A DNA stretch of 40,046 nucleotides, taken from the NCBI GenBank assembly GCA_002320245.1, contig DCKD01000008.1:1-40046 (forward strand). Reading direction: 5' to 3'. A model generated the notes under the pieces. The model saw only the letters and a program-made list of their open reading frames with translations, was not told where the DNA came from and did no database searches. The translations under genes and the position numbers were made by a program. Numbering within the stretch: the first letter of the stretch is position 1; the number at the start of each line of letters is the position of its first letter. Positions 24,416 to 32,453 of this stretch are shown in pieces. This stretch comes from Lachnospiraceae bacterium UBA1683. Lineage in GTDB: Bacteria; Bacillota; Clostridia; Lachnospirales; Lachnospiraceae.

Positions 24416-25297
24416 TTATCTATTTTGTTCCGTTTGCCTTTTCAACAACTCATCAATCGCATATGCCACACCAAAGTCCTCATTGGACTTTGTCACGTAC
24501 TTTGACACAGCTTTAATCTTCTCATCCGCATTCTCCATGGCAACCGTTGCCCCGAAATTCATCGCCAGCATGGAATAGTCATTCATACTGTCCCCGAACA
24601 CCATCACTTCATCCATCGTATAGCCAAGTGACTCAATATATTCTTTCAGCACCGGCCCCTTTTGTGCCCGTATGTCAGTAATCTCAAGATTAGTTGCGAA
24701 GGAAGAAGCAACGGCAATATTTTTGTTGTCTGATAAATCTTTTTCAATCTCACCGAGCAGTTCTGTATCTTCTGCAAATAAAAATATCTTATATATCGGT
24801 ACATTTGCCTCTGCCAGCTCCTGAAATGATGATACGATTCTTGTCTTCTTCTTCATATCCTGATACATCGCACTATTTTTTATTTCTTGTTCGCTCATGT
24901 TTAAAAAGAACAGTTTCAGATGCACCATCATACTTTTTTCTATTTCCTCCGGCGTACCAATCTGATAATCATGTTCGTCCGTGCAGAATATCACAGAAAT
25001 CGGATATTTCTGCAATGCGCGGTAAATATCTTCGCACAGGGTTCTGTCCATATCCACCTGACTGATAACCTGCCTCTGCGGATCACGAGTTTCCGCTCCG
25101 CTTCCGACCAGATAATCACAAGTCAAATCTAACTCTTCCAGCGCCGTCATCGCACCGCGGAAATTTCGCCCGGTTGCTATCATGAACCGGATTCCCGCAT
25201 CCTGCGCACGGTAAATTGCCTCCAATGTCTGTGGTGCGATTCTGTGGTCATTGCCAAGCAGCGTACCGTCCATATCGCTTGCTATTACTTTTATCAT
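24416..25297 (-). CDS. HAD-superfamily phosphatase, Cof/YidA type (HAD-IIB)
   Basis: A 293-residue cytoplasmic phosphatase, probably for sugar phosphates or flavin nucleotides. Motif I is SDMDGTLL (nucleophile D8 and D10), motif II FMIATGR, motif III the lysine in QKGPVLKEYI, motif IV VMVFGDSMNDYSML. The large cap domain between motifs II and III is the IIB type. The start has GGGAG nine bases upstream, preceded by a 12-bp tandem repeat. The substrate cannot be predicted. Confidence 0.9.
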   Translation of the reverse strand: MIKVIASDMDGTLLGNDHRIAPQTLEAIYRAQDAGIRFMIATGRNFRGAMTALEELDLTCDYLVGSGAETRDPQRQVISQVDMDRTLCEDIYRALQKYPISVIFCTDEHDYQIGTPEEIEKSMMVHLKLFFLNMSEQEIKNSAMYQDMKKKTRIVSSFQELAEANVPIYKIFLFAEDTELLGEIEKDLSDNKNIAVASSFATNLEITDIRAQKGPVLKEYIESLGYTMDEVMVFGDSMNDYSMLAMNFGATVAMENADEKIKAVSKYVTKSNEDFGVAYAIDELLKRQTEQNR

Positions 25298-25314
25298 TGC
25301 CTATATCTCCCTAT

Positions 25315-25362
25315 GTTCTGTTCCTTGCTTTGTTCGATGTTTTGTTCCATACTTTGTTCTAT
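25315..25362. repeat. 12-bp tandem repeat in the HAD gene leader
   Basis: Units GCTTTGTTCGAT (25327-25338), GTTTTGTTCCAT (25339-25350) and ACTTTGTTCTAT (25351-25362) are consecutive, with a weaker unit at 25315-25326. Read on the minus strand the repeat is in phase with codons and gives (I/M/K)EQ(S/N) units in a short open frame that ends in TGA overlapping the ATG of the HAD gene. Confidence 0.6.
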
Positions 25363-25426
25363 CCTTTGTAGTAAATACACACGGATTTTTCGGTTATAGA
25401 AATAATTTTTCAAACACATATACTAG

Positions 25427-25615
25427 TCACATCTGTTTCCGTATCTCTTTCGTATTCTTTTCCACCAGTTTCCTCGGCACCATCACCTGGTGTCCACACC
25501 CCATGCATTTCAGCCGGAAATCCGCGCCGGTTCGCAGCACTTCCCACTCGCTATTTCCGCACGGATGCGGTTTCTTCAGACGAATGATATCACCTACAGT
25601 AAATCTGTCTGCCAT
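25427..25615 (-). CDS. DUF951 family protein
   Basis: A 62-residue cytoplasmic protein with the family pattern VGDIIRLKKPHPCGNSEWEV, RTGADFRLKCMGCG and VMVPR. The CG, CMGC and H residues suggest a small zinc or nucleic-acid-binding fold, but the function is not established. The start at 25615 follows AAAAGGAGG; upstream codons from 25648 are made from a repeat arm. It lies between sortase B and the HAD gene on the same strand, with a REP-like cluster directly before it. Confidence 0.85.
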   Translation of the reverse strand: MADRFTVGDIIRLKKPHPCGNSEWEVLRTGADFRLKCMGCGHQVMVPRKLVEKNTKEIRKQM

Positions 25616-25625
25616 AAAAACCTCC

Positions 25626-25705
25626 TTTTGGGACGTAGCAAACTGCAAGATTACTACGTCCCAAAATGAACTTTAGGGTGTCCCTTTTTGCAATATGCCC
25701 TGTCC
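25626..25705. repeat. GGGAC-core palindromic repeat cluster (REP-like)
   Basis: TTTTGGGACGTAG (25626-25638) is inverted at 25654-25666. Beyond it are two tandem copies of GTGTCCCTTTTTG / CTGTCCCTTTTTG at about 25678-25705. The GGGACGTAG arm and the GGGACAC motif match those at 1907-1993. The cluster lies between sortase B and the DUF951 gene, ending just before the DUF951 ribosome-binding site. Confidence 0.75.
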
Positions 25706-25714
25706 CTTTTTGAA

Positions 25715-26551
25715 TTATTTCTCTTCTATGAGTACGCCCTGTACCAGGAAACGCTCATCTTCATTTACATTTGTACAGGTCGAGAGACTGACAATCTGTG
25801 ATTGTGCGTTTAACGCTACATCAACTGTATAATTGGATGTATTCTTACACAATTCCAGATAGTTCAGGTAGTCTTCATCTGTTTCATAAGAAAGATTATA
25901 GTTCTCCGCCAAATCCTTAACCACACCCGCGGAGAATACCTCATATGTCCTCGCTTTTCCATCAGGCGTATAAATATAGAAATATGGATGTTCCTTGCGG
26001 AAGGATTCCTCTTCATAAGAGTTTAACTGAGAAAACATCTCTCCTCCTACTTTCAGATTATGCCCATAAATTAATGTATTCTTGCTCGTGAAGTCTGAAG
26101 CGCAGTTCATATCCATAAAAATCGCGCCGAGCTTATTATCATTTGCGGAAAATGTTTTCGTCAGATATTCATTATTATCCTTACTTTTCACAACCGGATA
26201 GCTGATGACAGATGGTTCGTCAAACCGCAGCCATGCAACCGTATCTGGATTTTCTGCAAGCAATGCATTAAAATCCACCTGAAACCCGGAAGAATCCCCT
26301 TCTTCTGTCGTTTGAACACTTGTGATTGCCAGACTTTTGACTTTATCATATTCCTTGCCGCCGGTATAATACGGAGCTATCATGATAATGAGCTGATACA
26401 GTGCAAACACAAACACACACAATGCCACAATCAGTACCGTTGTTGAAATGATGTCCCCGGTTTTGTTCTTTTTCTTTCTGCGCGCTCTGCCAGCAGTCTG
26501 ATTACCCAACTGATTTTTGCCTTGATTTCTTTCCTGTCCTCTCTTACTCAT
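25715..26551 (-). CDS. srtB: class B sortase
   Basis: A 278-residue membrane-anchored transpeptidase that attaches surface proteins to the cell wall. A basic cytoplasmic N-terminus (1-32) is followed by one membrane segment (about 35-60) and the sortase fold with catalytic histidine in IYGHNL, cysteine in LSTCTN and arginine in EDERFLVQG. The SrtB type is indicated by WLRFDEPSVISYPVV and the NTLIYGHN block. No substrate with a sorting motif is encoded nearby, so this may be a housekeeping enzyme. It starts 14 bases after the LUD gene. Confidence 0.92.
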   Translation of the reverse strand: MSKRGQERNQGKNQLGNQTAGRARRKKKNKTGDIISTTVLIVALCVFVFALYQLIIMIAPYYTGGKEYDKVKSLAITSVQTTEEGDSSGFQVDFNALLAENPDTVAWLRFDEPSVISYPVVKSKDNNEYLTKTFSANDNKLGAIFMDMNCASDFTSKNTLIYGHNLKVGGEMFSQLNSYEEESFRKEHPYFYIYTPDGKARTYEVFSAGVVKDLAENYNLSYETDEDYLNYLELCKNTSNYTVDVALNAQSQIVSLSTCTNVNEDERFLVQGVLIEEK

Positions 26552-26565
26552 TGCTTCCCCCGATT

Positions 26566-27201
26566 TTAAAACCCAAGATTATCATCTACCAGAATGACTT
26601 TGACCCGCTTCGGCACTCTGGAATATCTAGTAATCAGAATCTGACAGCAGATACAATCGGGTTGCTTACAGTCAAAACATGTACCATTTTTCGTACATAG
26701 CGTGTCCAGCCCAAATCGCTGTATATTGATTGGCGCTGCTTCGTTTTTTGCACGGCTCATGGCATCTTCTTCCGACTTAACCACTTTATTCATACCGACA
26801 ATCAGCACCAGATTCTTTGGTCCGAATGCAAATGCTGCCACACGGTTTGCATTTCCATCAATATTTACCATGACACCATTCTCTGCAATTGCATTTGTGC
26901 TTCCGATATAGAAATCACAATTCAGTGCCTTATGTGCAATTTCATCTTTTTCTTCCGGAGTCTGTGCTGTTTCTCTATCGTAAACTTCATAGTTTCCTTT
27001 ATGAAGTGCCTCTGTCAGCCCAATCTCCTGTGCTGACATCGTGCCGCCCCAACTGACAGAACTGCCCTCCGGAATCAGTTCCAACGCCTTCACCAGAGCC
27101 TGTTCTTTTGTTTTCACGAAATACGCTTCCATATTTCTGGATTCCAGATTTTTCACAACTCTATTTGCAAGTACCTCATTTCTCATTTCCCTGACATTCA
27201 A
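26566..27201 (-). CDS. LUD-domain (lactate utilisation, LutC/DUF162-like) protein
   Basis: A cytoplasmic protein of about 211 residues with the LUD core: SVSWGGTMSAQEIGL, FYIGSTNAIAENGVMVNIDG, NRVAAFAFGPKNLVLIVGMNKV. Near the end CTKNGTCFDCKQPDCICC carries several cysteines, suggesting a metal or iron-sulfur site. Family members include LutB/LutC of lactate oxidation, but the single-domain clostridial version has no settled role. I prefer the TTG start at 27201 because AGGAAGG lies 8 bases upstream and the protein then begins (M)NVREMRNEVLANRV; an ATG at 27186 is the alternative. Confidence 0.85.
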   Translation of the reverse strand: MNVREMRNEVLANRVVKNLESRNMEAYFVKTKEQALVKALELIPEGSSVSWGGTMSAQEIGLTEALHKGNYEVYDRETAQTPEEKDEIAHKALNCDFYIGSTNAIAENGVMVNIDGNANRVAAFAFGPKNLVLIVGMNKVVKSEEDAMSRAKNEAAPINIQRFGLDTLCTKNGTCFDCKQPDCICCQILITRYSRVPKRVKVILVDDNLGF

Positions 27202-27336
27202 TTCATTCACCTTCCTATAATTGTATTTTGCCTTTTTATAAACTAAAAGTAGTATATCACGTCCCTTACCAGACATGGTACAATAATTTGTAACTTTTCT
27301 TATACTTTACTTATTTTTCTTTCTTTTTACTTTTTC

Positions 27337-28872
27337 TTATTTTATTCCCCTGTTCAGCATGTCCTCCACCTCATCCATTTCCCGCACAATAGACTGCTGG
27401 CGTTCATCAAAAAGTAATCCCTTATTATAACGGTAATACTGGTCGCATCCATTTTCCCTGATAAACCAGACCGCATAGAAGTTTGCATTTAATTCTGTAA
27501 TCAGAACAACCATTTCCTGACTCTCACCAAACGAATCCTCCATAAAATGAAACACATTGGTCAACATTTCCGATGTCTTCTCAATTGTCCTTTCGCGGGA
27601 TTCTACTTCCTGCCCAAATAATTGTTTCACCTTTTCAAATGCAGACTGCCCTTCAGCCGCAGATGGCTTCATGCTTTCTTCAATCTTTGTGGAAACCAGT
27701 TGGGTAAAGCGCTCTAATGCCGCAATCACATTTTTCAGCACAATCCCATCACGTTTTGTCAGCAGTTCCGTCTGTGTCTGTTCCTCCATGTCCCGTTCTG
27801 CCAGATGCCGAATATCTTCCACCCGCATCGTGTCCTGGTGTTTTTTATAATTCAACAAATATTCGTATAATTTGGAAACATATGCGTCACATAAGAAACT
27901 TTTTTGAAACATTTCACTTAATTTTCCGATGAGCAGGCTCACCACACTTAAATGCTCATCAAATGGCGCTGCTTTGATTTTCTGCAAGGTTGCGGTATTC
28001 CACTTTCCGACAAGGATATCTTCTATCCCATACTCCTCCTTATACTTATAGTAGAGTTCCAGATAATTAGCGAAATCCTTTGCAATCATCCGATGCTGAA
28101 TATACTGGAAGACCACGTCCCGGTCCACCTTTTTCCCGAGCACCTCGTATGTCTGAATCAACTCAGATAAATCTTCCCATCCTCGTGCCGTGGCAAATAC
28201 CTTACCCTCCACAGTCGTTTCAATTCTATAGAAATTCCGCTTTCTCAGCTCAAGATATGAGATTACCGCCGGATGGATGCCCTGCTTGTAAGCGTATTCC
28301 TTCCACACTTCAAAGTTTTCTTCGACATCAATCCGCTTAATTCGATCCAGTGTTACCACGTCAAACTCCCGCACAGACTTATTGTACTCCGGCGGATTCC
28401 CCGCCGCCACGATAATCCAGCCCTCCGGAATCCGCTGATTACCAAATGTTTTTCCCTGTAAAAACTGTAGTATCGTCGGAGCAAGAGTCTCGGACACACA
28501 GTTGATTTCATCAATAAACAGGATTCCCTCCGAGATTCCCGTCTGCTCAATTTTGTCATATACTGATGCAATAATCTCACTCATCGTATATTCCGTCACC
28601 GAATACGTCTTTCCGCCGTAAACCTTCTCCCTGATAAATGGCAGCCCCACCGCACTCTGTCTCGTATGATGTGTAATTGTATATGCCACCAGGCCAATTC
28701 CGCACTCTTTCGCAATTTGCCCCATAATCTGTGTCTTTCCGATTCCCGGAGGTCCCATTAAAAGCACCGGGCGCTGCCGGATTACCGGAATCCTGTATGC
28801 CCCGAACGCATCCTTTGCAAGATACGCCTCAATAGAATCCTTAATTTCCTGTTTTGCACGTTTGATATCCAT
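27337..28872 (-). CDS. MoxR-type AAA+ ATPase
   Basis: A 511-residue cytoplasmic ATPase. Walker A is GPPGIGKT (40-47), Walker B ILFIDEIN (about 118-125), and sensor 1 lies in VAAGNPPEYN. RQSAVGLPFI fits the pre-Walker-B insertion of MoxR-like chaperones. The C-terminal half (about 270-511) is helical and does not resemble a known domain to me. MoxR proteins usually work with a VWA partner to remodel target complexes; a VWA gene lies just upstream, 45 bases before the start, making an LRR-VWA-MoxR operon. The start at 28872 follows AGGAGG. A short GGGAC palindrome sits in the intercistronic gap. Confidence 0.88.
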   Translation of the reverse strand: MDIKRAKQEIKDSIEAYLAKDAFGAYRIPVIRQRPVLLMGPPGIGKTQIMGQIAKECGIGLVAYTITHHTRQSAVGLPFIREKVYGGKTYSVTEYTMSEIIASVYDKIEQTGISEGILFIDEINCVSETLAPTILQFLQGKTFGNQRIPEGWIIVAAGNPPEYNKSVREFDVVTLDRIKRIDVEENFEVWKEYAYKQGIHPAVISYLELRKRNFYRIETTVEGKVFATARGWEDLSELIQTYEVLGKKVDRDVVFQYIQHRMIAKDFANYLELYYKYKEEYGIEDILVGKWNTATLQKIKAAPFDEHLSVVSLLIGKLSEMFQKSFLCDAYVSKLYEYLLNYKKHQDTMRVEDIRHLAERDMEEQTQTELLTKRDGIVLKNVIAALERFTQLVSTKIEESMKPSAAEGQSAFEKVKQLFGQEVESRERTIEKTSEMLTNVFHFMEDSFGESQEMVVLITELNANFYAVWFIRENGCDQYYRYNKGLLFDERQQSIVREMDEVEDMLNRGIK

Positions 28873-28886
28873 GATGTCCTCCTGTT

Positions 28887-28907
28887 CAAAGGGGACTGTC
28901 CCCTTTG
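28887..28907. repeat. short GGGAC-core palindrome inside the VWA-MoxR gap
   Basis: CAAAGGGGA-ctg-TCCCCTTTG is a perfect palindrome of 9-bp arms with the same core as the 9009 and 38269 repeats. It ends six bases before the RBS region of the MoxR gene and could modulate relative expression of the two proteins. Confidence 0.75.
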
Positions 28908-28917
28908 CACTCAATTG

Positions 28918-30375
28918 CTAATTTTTTAACAAATCTTCCTCACTCAACATTAATTTAATTGCCCATGCCGGCACATCCGCATCGCTATAATCCTCCTGCA
29001 TGAACACAAATGCGGTCCGATATCCCGGCATCTGAACCGGATAGATTCCATACCCATCCGTAAAGTAAATCAGCCCTCGCAAATTTTCAAATTCGCCATG
29101 TTCTACCAATCTGTCCACATATTCAAATGCCGGACGGAAATCCGTTCCGCCTTCGCCGTACAGCTCAAAGTGCTCCATATATTCTTTCAATTCCCGTTCA
29201 CATGTAATCTTCCGGTCTGATTGCACCGCCTCATCACACTGGATAATGTGCACATTAACCTTTCGGAAAAAACTTTCCTGTTCACTGAGCACCTCGTATG
29301 TCTCCTCCAGAAACTTGCGGACCAGCTCACCGGAACAGGACAGCGACGTGTCGATTACCACAGCAAATTCTTCCACTTTTCGTACTTCTTTTGTTTCCTG
29401 CGGCTCAATCAGCGGCATATTTCCATACAGTGCCAGCCCGTAGCTGTAAAATGTATAGTCAAATGTATCCACATCAATTCCCAGCTCCTCCCGGAATATC
29501 GAAAATTTCCGCAAAAAGGATTTGTAGTCATACCTCTCCCGATTCTCAACTTTCACCTGCCCCAACAAGTCTCCGGTCTGTTCCGATGCATCTTTGGAAA
29601 ATGTCTCCATATTTGTTTCCATCTCTTCATTAATATCCTGCCATTTTTTATTCATGCTCGAATCCGGTCTCTTATCCCGCTGTTCATTCCCCCAGTATCG
29701 GTGGTCATCAACGTAAAATTCCTGCTCCAGTCTTGCAAGCTCTTTCTCCGGCAATTTCCACGCAGCAAGCATTTTGAAAATGCGTTCTGCATTCAGAACT
29801 TTCCTCCCGGCTTCCGTCTCCAGTTTCCGATATGTTTCCCGCCTGAGCAGACTGCGCGAAAACCGGACAGAACGATGGAAGTTGCCGTCTATCAGGCGCT
29901 CCACCGCAATGTCACAGCTCAGATTCCAGTATCTTTCTGCCAAACTTGGTTTGTACTCCTGTGCTGATTGCAACACCCGAATCAAGCTGTCACCTACCTT
30001 TTCGCTTTCCCGGTTCCACTGTTTTTCCGCCGAGTCCGTTTCAGTCCGATATTTTTCTGTCGTTATACGTGTTTCCACAAGAAATTCTTCCGAGACGGTC
30101 TTAAGCATATGACGGAAAATGCAATGATACACCATATGCAGATATCCCCGGTTTACCAACACCCGGTTCTGCTTATACAATCCGCCGAGCTGCCGGGGAT
30201 GAAAATAAATGGCCGCGCCGTCCGTTCCGAACGGGCTGATGCCGGCATCCATTTGATACACAAAGCTGCTCAGCGCCACATCCAGAAAACGCATGCCCAG
30301 ATACAATTCCGCACGGGATGCACTCAGTATTTGATTCCCAATCTGTGCCAGTTTTTCTTCTGCTTCCGGCGTCAT
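28918..30375 (-). CDS. VWA-like protein (DUF2201-type putative metallopeptidase)
   Basis: A 485-residue cytoplasmic protein. The N-terminal half recalls DUF2201/VWA-like predicted metallopeptidases; its HMVYHCIFRHM segment (about 82-92) resembles but does not match HExxH, so peptidase activity is doubtful. The C-terminal VWA domain has an intact MIDAS: DTSLS (D342, S344, S346), T411 in GGTDF and D440 in FTDG. It follows the LRR gene by 21 bases and precedes MoxR. In known pairs (RavA-ViaA, MoxR-VWA) the VWA protein is the adaptor for the ATPase. Confidence 0.88.
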   Translation of the reverse strand: MTPEAEEKLAQIGNQILSASRAELYLGMRFLDVALSSFVYQMDAGISPFGTDGAAIYFHPRQLGGLYKQNRVLVNRGYLHMVYHCIFRHMLKTVSEEFLVETRITTEKYRTETDSAEKQWNRESEKVGDSLIRVLQSAQEYKPSLAERYWNLSCDIAVERLIDGNFHRSVRFSRSLLRRETYRKLETEAGRKVLNAERIFKMLAAWKLPEKELARLEQEFYVDDHRYWGNEQRDKRPDSSMNKKWQDINEEMETNMETFSKDASEQTGDLLGQVKVENRERYDYKSFLRKFSIFREELGIDVDTFDYTFYSYGLALYGNMPLIEPQETKEVRKVEEFAVVIDTSLSCSGELVRKFLEETYEVLSEQESFFRKVNVHIIQCDEAVQSDRKITCERELKEYMEHFELYGEGGTDFRPAFEYVDRLVEHGEFENLRGLIYFTDGYGIYPVQMPGYRTAFVFMQEDYSDADVPAWAIKLMLSEEDLLKN

Positions 30376-30396
30376 ATGGCATTCCTCCTCATTCGG

Positions 30397-31377
30397 TTAC
30401 AATTCAAATCGTTTCTTTTTCTGCATCGGAAACATTTGGTGTTTTTCATTCATAAGGAAACTCAAAAATTCTCCTTTCTCGTATTCATACGCTGCCTCAA
30501 TCGCTGCATCCAGCGCATCCCGGCTCCAGAGTGCGCTGCCACTGAGAAACTGTAGCCTCCCCATCTGCTCTCCCTTCACTAACAGACGTACAATTACCGG
30601 GAGATGTCCACTGATATACCGCTCATACATCTGACGATGCACTCCCGTCAAATCCCATGCATACATCAGCCGGTCAAACGCCATATCTGCAAGCACTTCT
30701 ATCTTATCCTGTGCTCTGGCAAGCGGAAACAACTCATCGTATTTCCGGTAATCCATTTCCCTGTTATAAAAACATTGTCTATAATTATTTCCTGTTCCAT
30801 GATGCTGAGTAAACAAAATTCTTGCGGGCGTATTCTCAACCGCCTCCTCATAATGCTCCGGGAACACCAACCGCACCTGGCTATATTCATTTTCCGCATT
30901 TTCACCGTTTTTCACATAAAATGTCACATCAATCCGCTGCCACAAATCACCGAGGATTTCTTTCACACAAGACTTCTTCCCCTGATTTAAATGTACGTGA
31001 AGTTCGCTTAATCTTCCGCATCCGGTAAATGCGCCGCTTCCGATACTCATAAGCGTATCGGAAAATTCCAGACATCTCAGCTCCTTGCATCCATAAAAAA
31101 TATAATTTCCGATTCCCTCTACCGTGTCCGGAAATACAATTTCCTGTACAACCGGTCCTGCAAGTAGCTTTTCCTGTTCCGGAAACACTCCGTTTTCCCC
31201 GGTTTCATAGACACATACATCTTCTTCCTCAGCATCCTTTTGCTGCGAAAATGCATAGGCAGCAATCTTTCTGACCGGGAAACCGGCAATCTGTTCCGGA
31301 ATCACCACTCTGGAATCCGTCCCGTAACAACGGATTACTTCTATATAATTGTCCCGAATCTGATACTCTATTTTCAT
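30397..31377 (-). CDS. BspA-type leucine-rich-repeat protein, first gene of the LRR-VWA-MoxR operon
   Basis: A 326-residue protein without signal peptide, so cytoplasmic. It starts MKIEYQIRDNYIEVIRCYG with VVIPEQIAGFPVRKIAAYAFS, the LRR_5 pattern. Two further repeat units (VQEIVFPDTVEGIGNYIFYGC and LRCLEFSDTLMSIGSGAFTGC) follow. From about 150 it becomes a helical domain (ARAQDKIEVLADMAFDRLMYAW, ARILFTQHHG) that I do not recognise. The start at 31377 follows AGGAGA. BspA repeats usually occur in secreted proteins, so a cytoplasmic one coupled to a MoxR-VWA pair is notable; it could be the substrate-recognition subunit (inference). Confidence 0.85.
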   Translation of the reverse strand: MKIEYQIRDNYIEVIRCYGTDSRVVIPEQIAGFPVRKIAAYAFSQQKDAEEEDVCVYETGENGVFPEQEKLLAGPVVQEIVFPDTVEGIGNYIFYGCKELRCLEFSDTLMSIGSGAFTGCGRLSELHVHLNQGKKSCVKEILGDLWQRIDVTFYVKNGENAENEYSQVRLVFPEHYEEAVENTPARILFTQHHGTGNNYRQCFYNREMDYRKYDELFPLARAQDKIEVLADMAFDRLMYAWDLTGVHRQMYERYISGHLPVIVRLLVKGEQMGRLQFLSGSALWSRDALDAAIEAAYEYEKGEFLSFLMNEKHQMFPMQKKKRFEL

Positions 31378-31437
31378 AAATAATCTCCTGTGTTTTATCA
31401 TATCACATTTTTTTCATTTACGGGATTGTTTTGTTTC

Positions 31438-31562
31438 AACAGGTATTTTCACAGCAGGTATTTCACAAAATACTCCGTTGACATTTCCCGTTATGAGCGT
31501 TAGAATTCCATTGGTATATTTATTTGGCTTTATATATGTTTGGTTTTTATTTGGTTTTATAT
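31438..31562. promoter_or_regulatory. two sets of direct repeats between the LRR and yitT genes
   Basis: Set one: ACAGGTATTTTC and GCAGGTATTTC, 15 bases apart (about 31439-31464), nearer the LRR operon. Set two: TTTATTTGGCTTTATAT (31519-31535) and TTTATTTGGTTTTATAT (31546-31562), 27 bases apart, upstream of yitT. They may be operators for the divergent genes. I could not assign clear promoters. Confidence 0.4.
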
Positions 31563-31607
31563 GCTGGTTGAGAATTAAAAATGTTTCGAAAGACGGGGAA
31601 TTAAATC

Positions 31608-32453
31608 ATGAACAGGGATAAGTTAAAGCATTTCGCATTACTGACAGGCAGTACTTTCATCATGGCTGTGGGTACTTATTTTTTCAAATTTACAAACAAC
31701 TTTACATTCGGGGGCATTACCGGTCTTGCCGTCCTGATTGCCAAAACGGGAACGATTTCTGCCAGTGATTTTTCCTTTATTGCAAATATGATTCTGCTTA
31801 TAATTGGTCTTATCGTATTGGGACGGAAGTTTGCAGCAAAAACTGCCTACTGTAGTATCCTGCTCTCCGTCACACTGTCGCTGTTGGAACGTGTCTGCCC
31901 AATGCCGCATCCACTGACCGACCAGACAATGCTGGAACTTTGCTTTGCCATCGCCCTGCCTGCGCTCGGCTCTGCGGTTCTGTTTAATATCGGTTCCTCC
32001 AGCGGAGGCACCGACATCATTGCAATGATTCTAAAGAAATATAGCAGTTTCGATATTGGAAAGGCGTTACTTGTTACCGATGTGATAATTACAATTGCCG
32101 GATGCTTTGTGTTCGATATCAAAACCGGGCTTTACTCATTCCTCGGACTTGCAATCCGCTCCTTTATGATTGATAACTTTATCGAGAGTTTTAACCTGTC
32201 CAAATATTTCAACGTTGTATGTGATAATCCGGACCCGATTTGCAATTATCTTGTAAATGAACTGAGCCGGAGCGCAACTGTCATTCACGCACAGGGTGCA
32301 TTTTCCGGAAATGATAAATACATTATACTGACTGCGCTGAACCGCCCTCAGGCAGTTAAACTCCGAAATTATATTAAAGAAAACCAGCCAAGCGCGTTTA
32401 TTTTGATTTCAAATACAAGCGAAATTATCGGAAAAGGGTTTCACAGTATTTAA
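31608..32453 (+). CDS. YitT-family membrane protein (DUF161 plus DUF2179)
   Basis: A 281-residue integral membrane protein with five or six hydrophobic segments in 1-190, including the family motif NFTFGGITGLAVLI near the N-terminus and GSSSGGTDIIAMIL in the middle. The C-terminal soluble DUF2179 domain (about 205-281) contains YIILTALNRPQAVKLRNYI. Function of the family is not settled. GGGGA precedes the start. Its stop overlaps the converging prepilin peptidase stop by four bases. Confidence 0.92.
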   Translation: MNRDKLKHFALLTGSTFIMAVGTYFFKFTNNFTFGGITGLAVLIAKTGTISASDFSFIANMILLIIGLIVLGRKFAAKTAYCSILLSVTLSLLERVCPMPHPLTDQTMLELCFAIALPALGSAVLFNIGSSSGGTDIIAMILKKYSSFDIGKALLVTDVIITIAGCFVFDIKTGLYSFLGLAIRSFMIDNFIESFNLSKYFNVVCDNPDPICNYLVNELSRSATVIHAQGAFSGNDKYIILTALNRPQAVKLRNYIKENQPSAFILISNTSEIIGKGFHSI

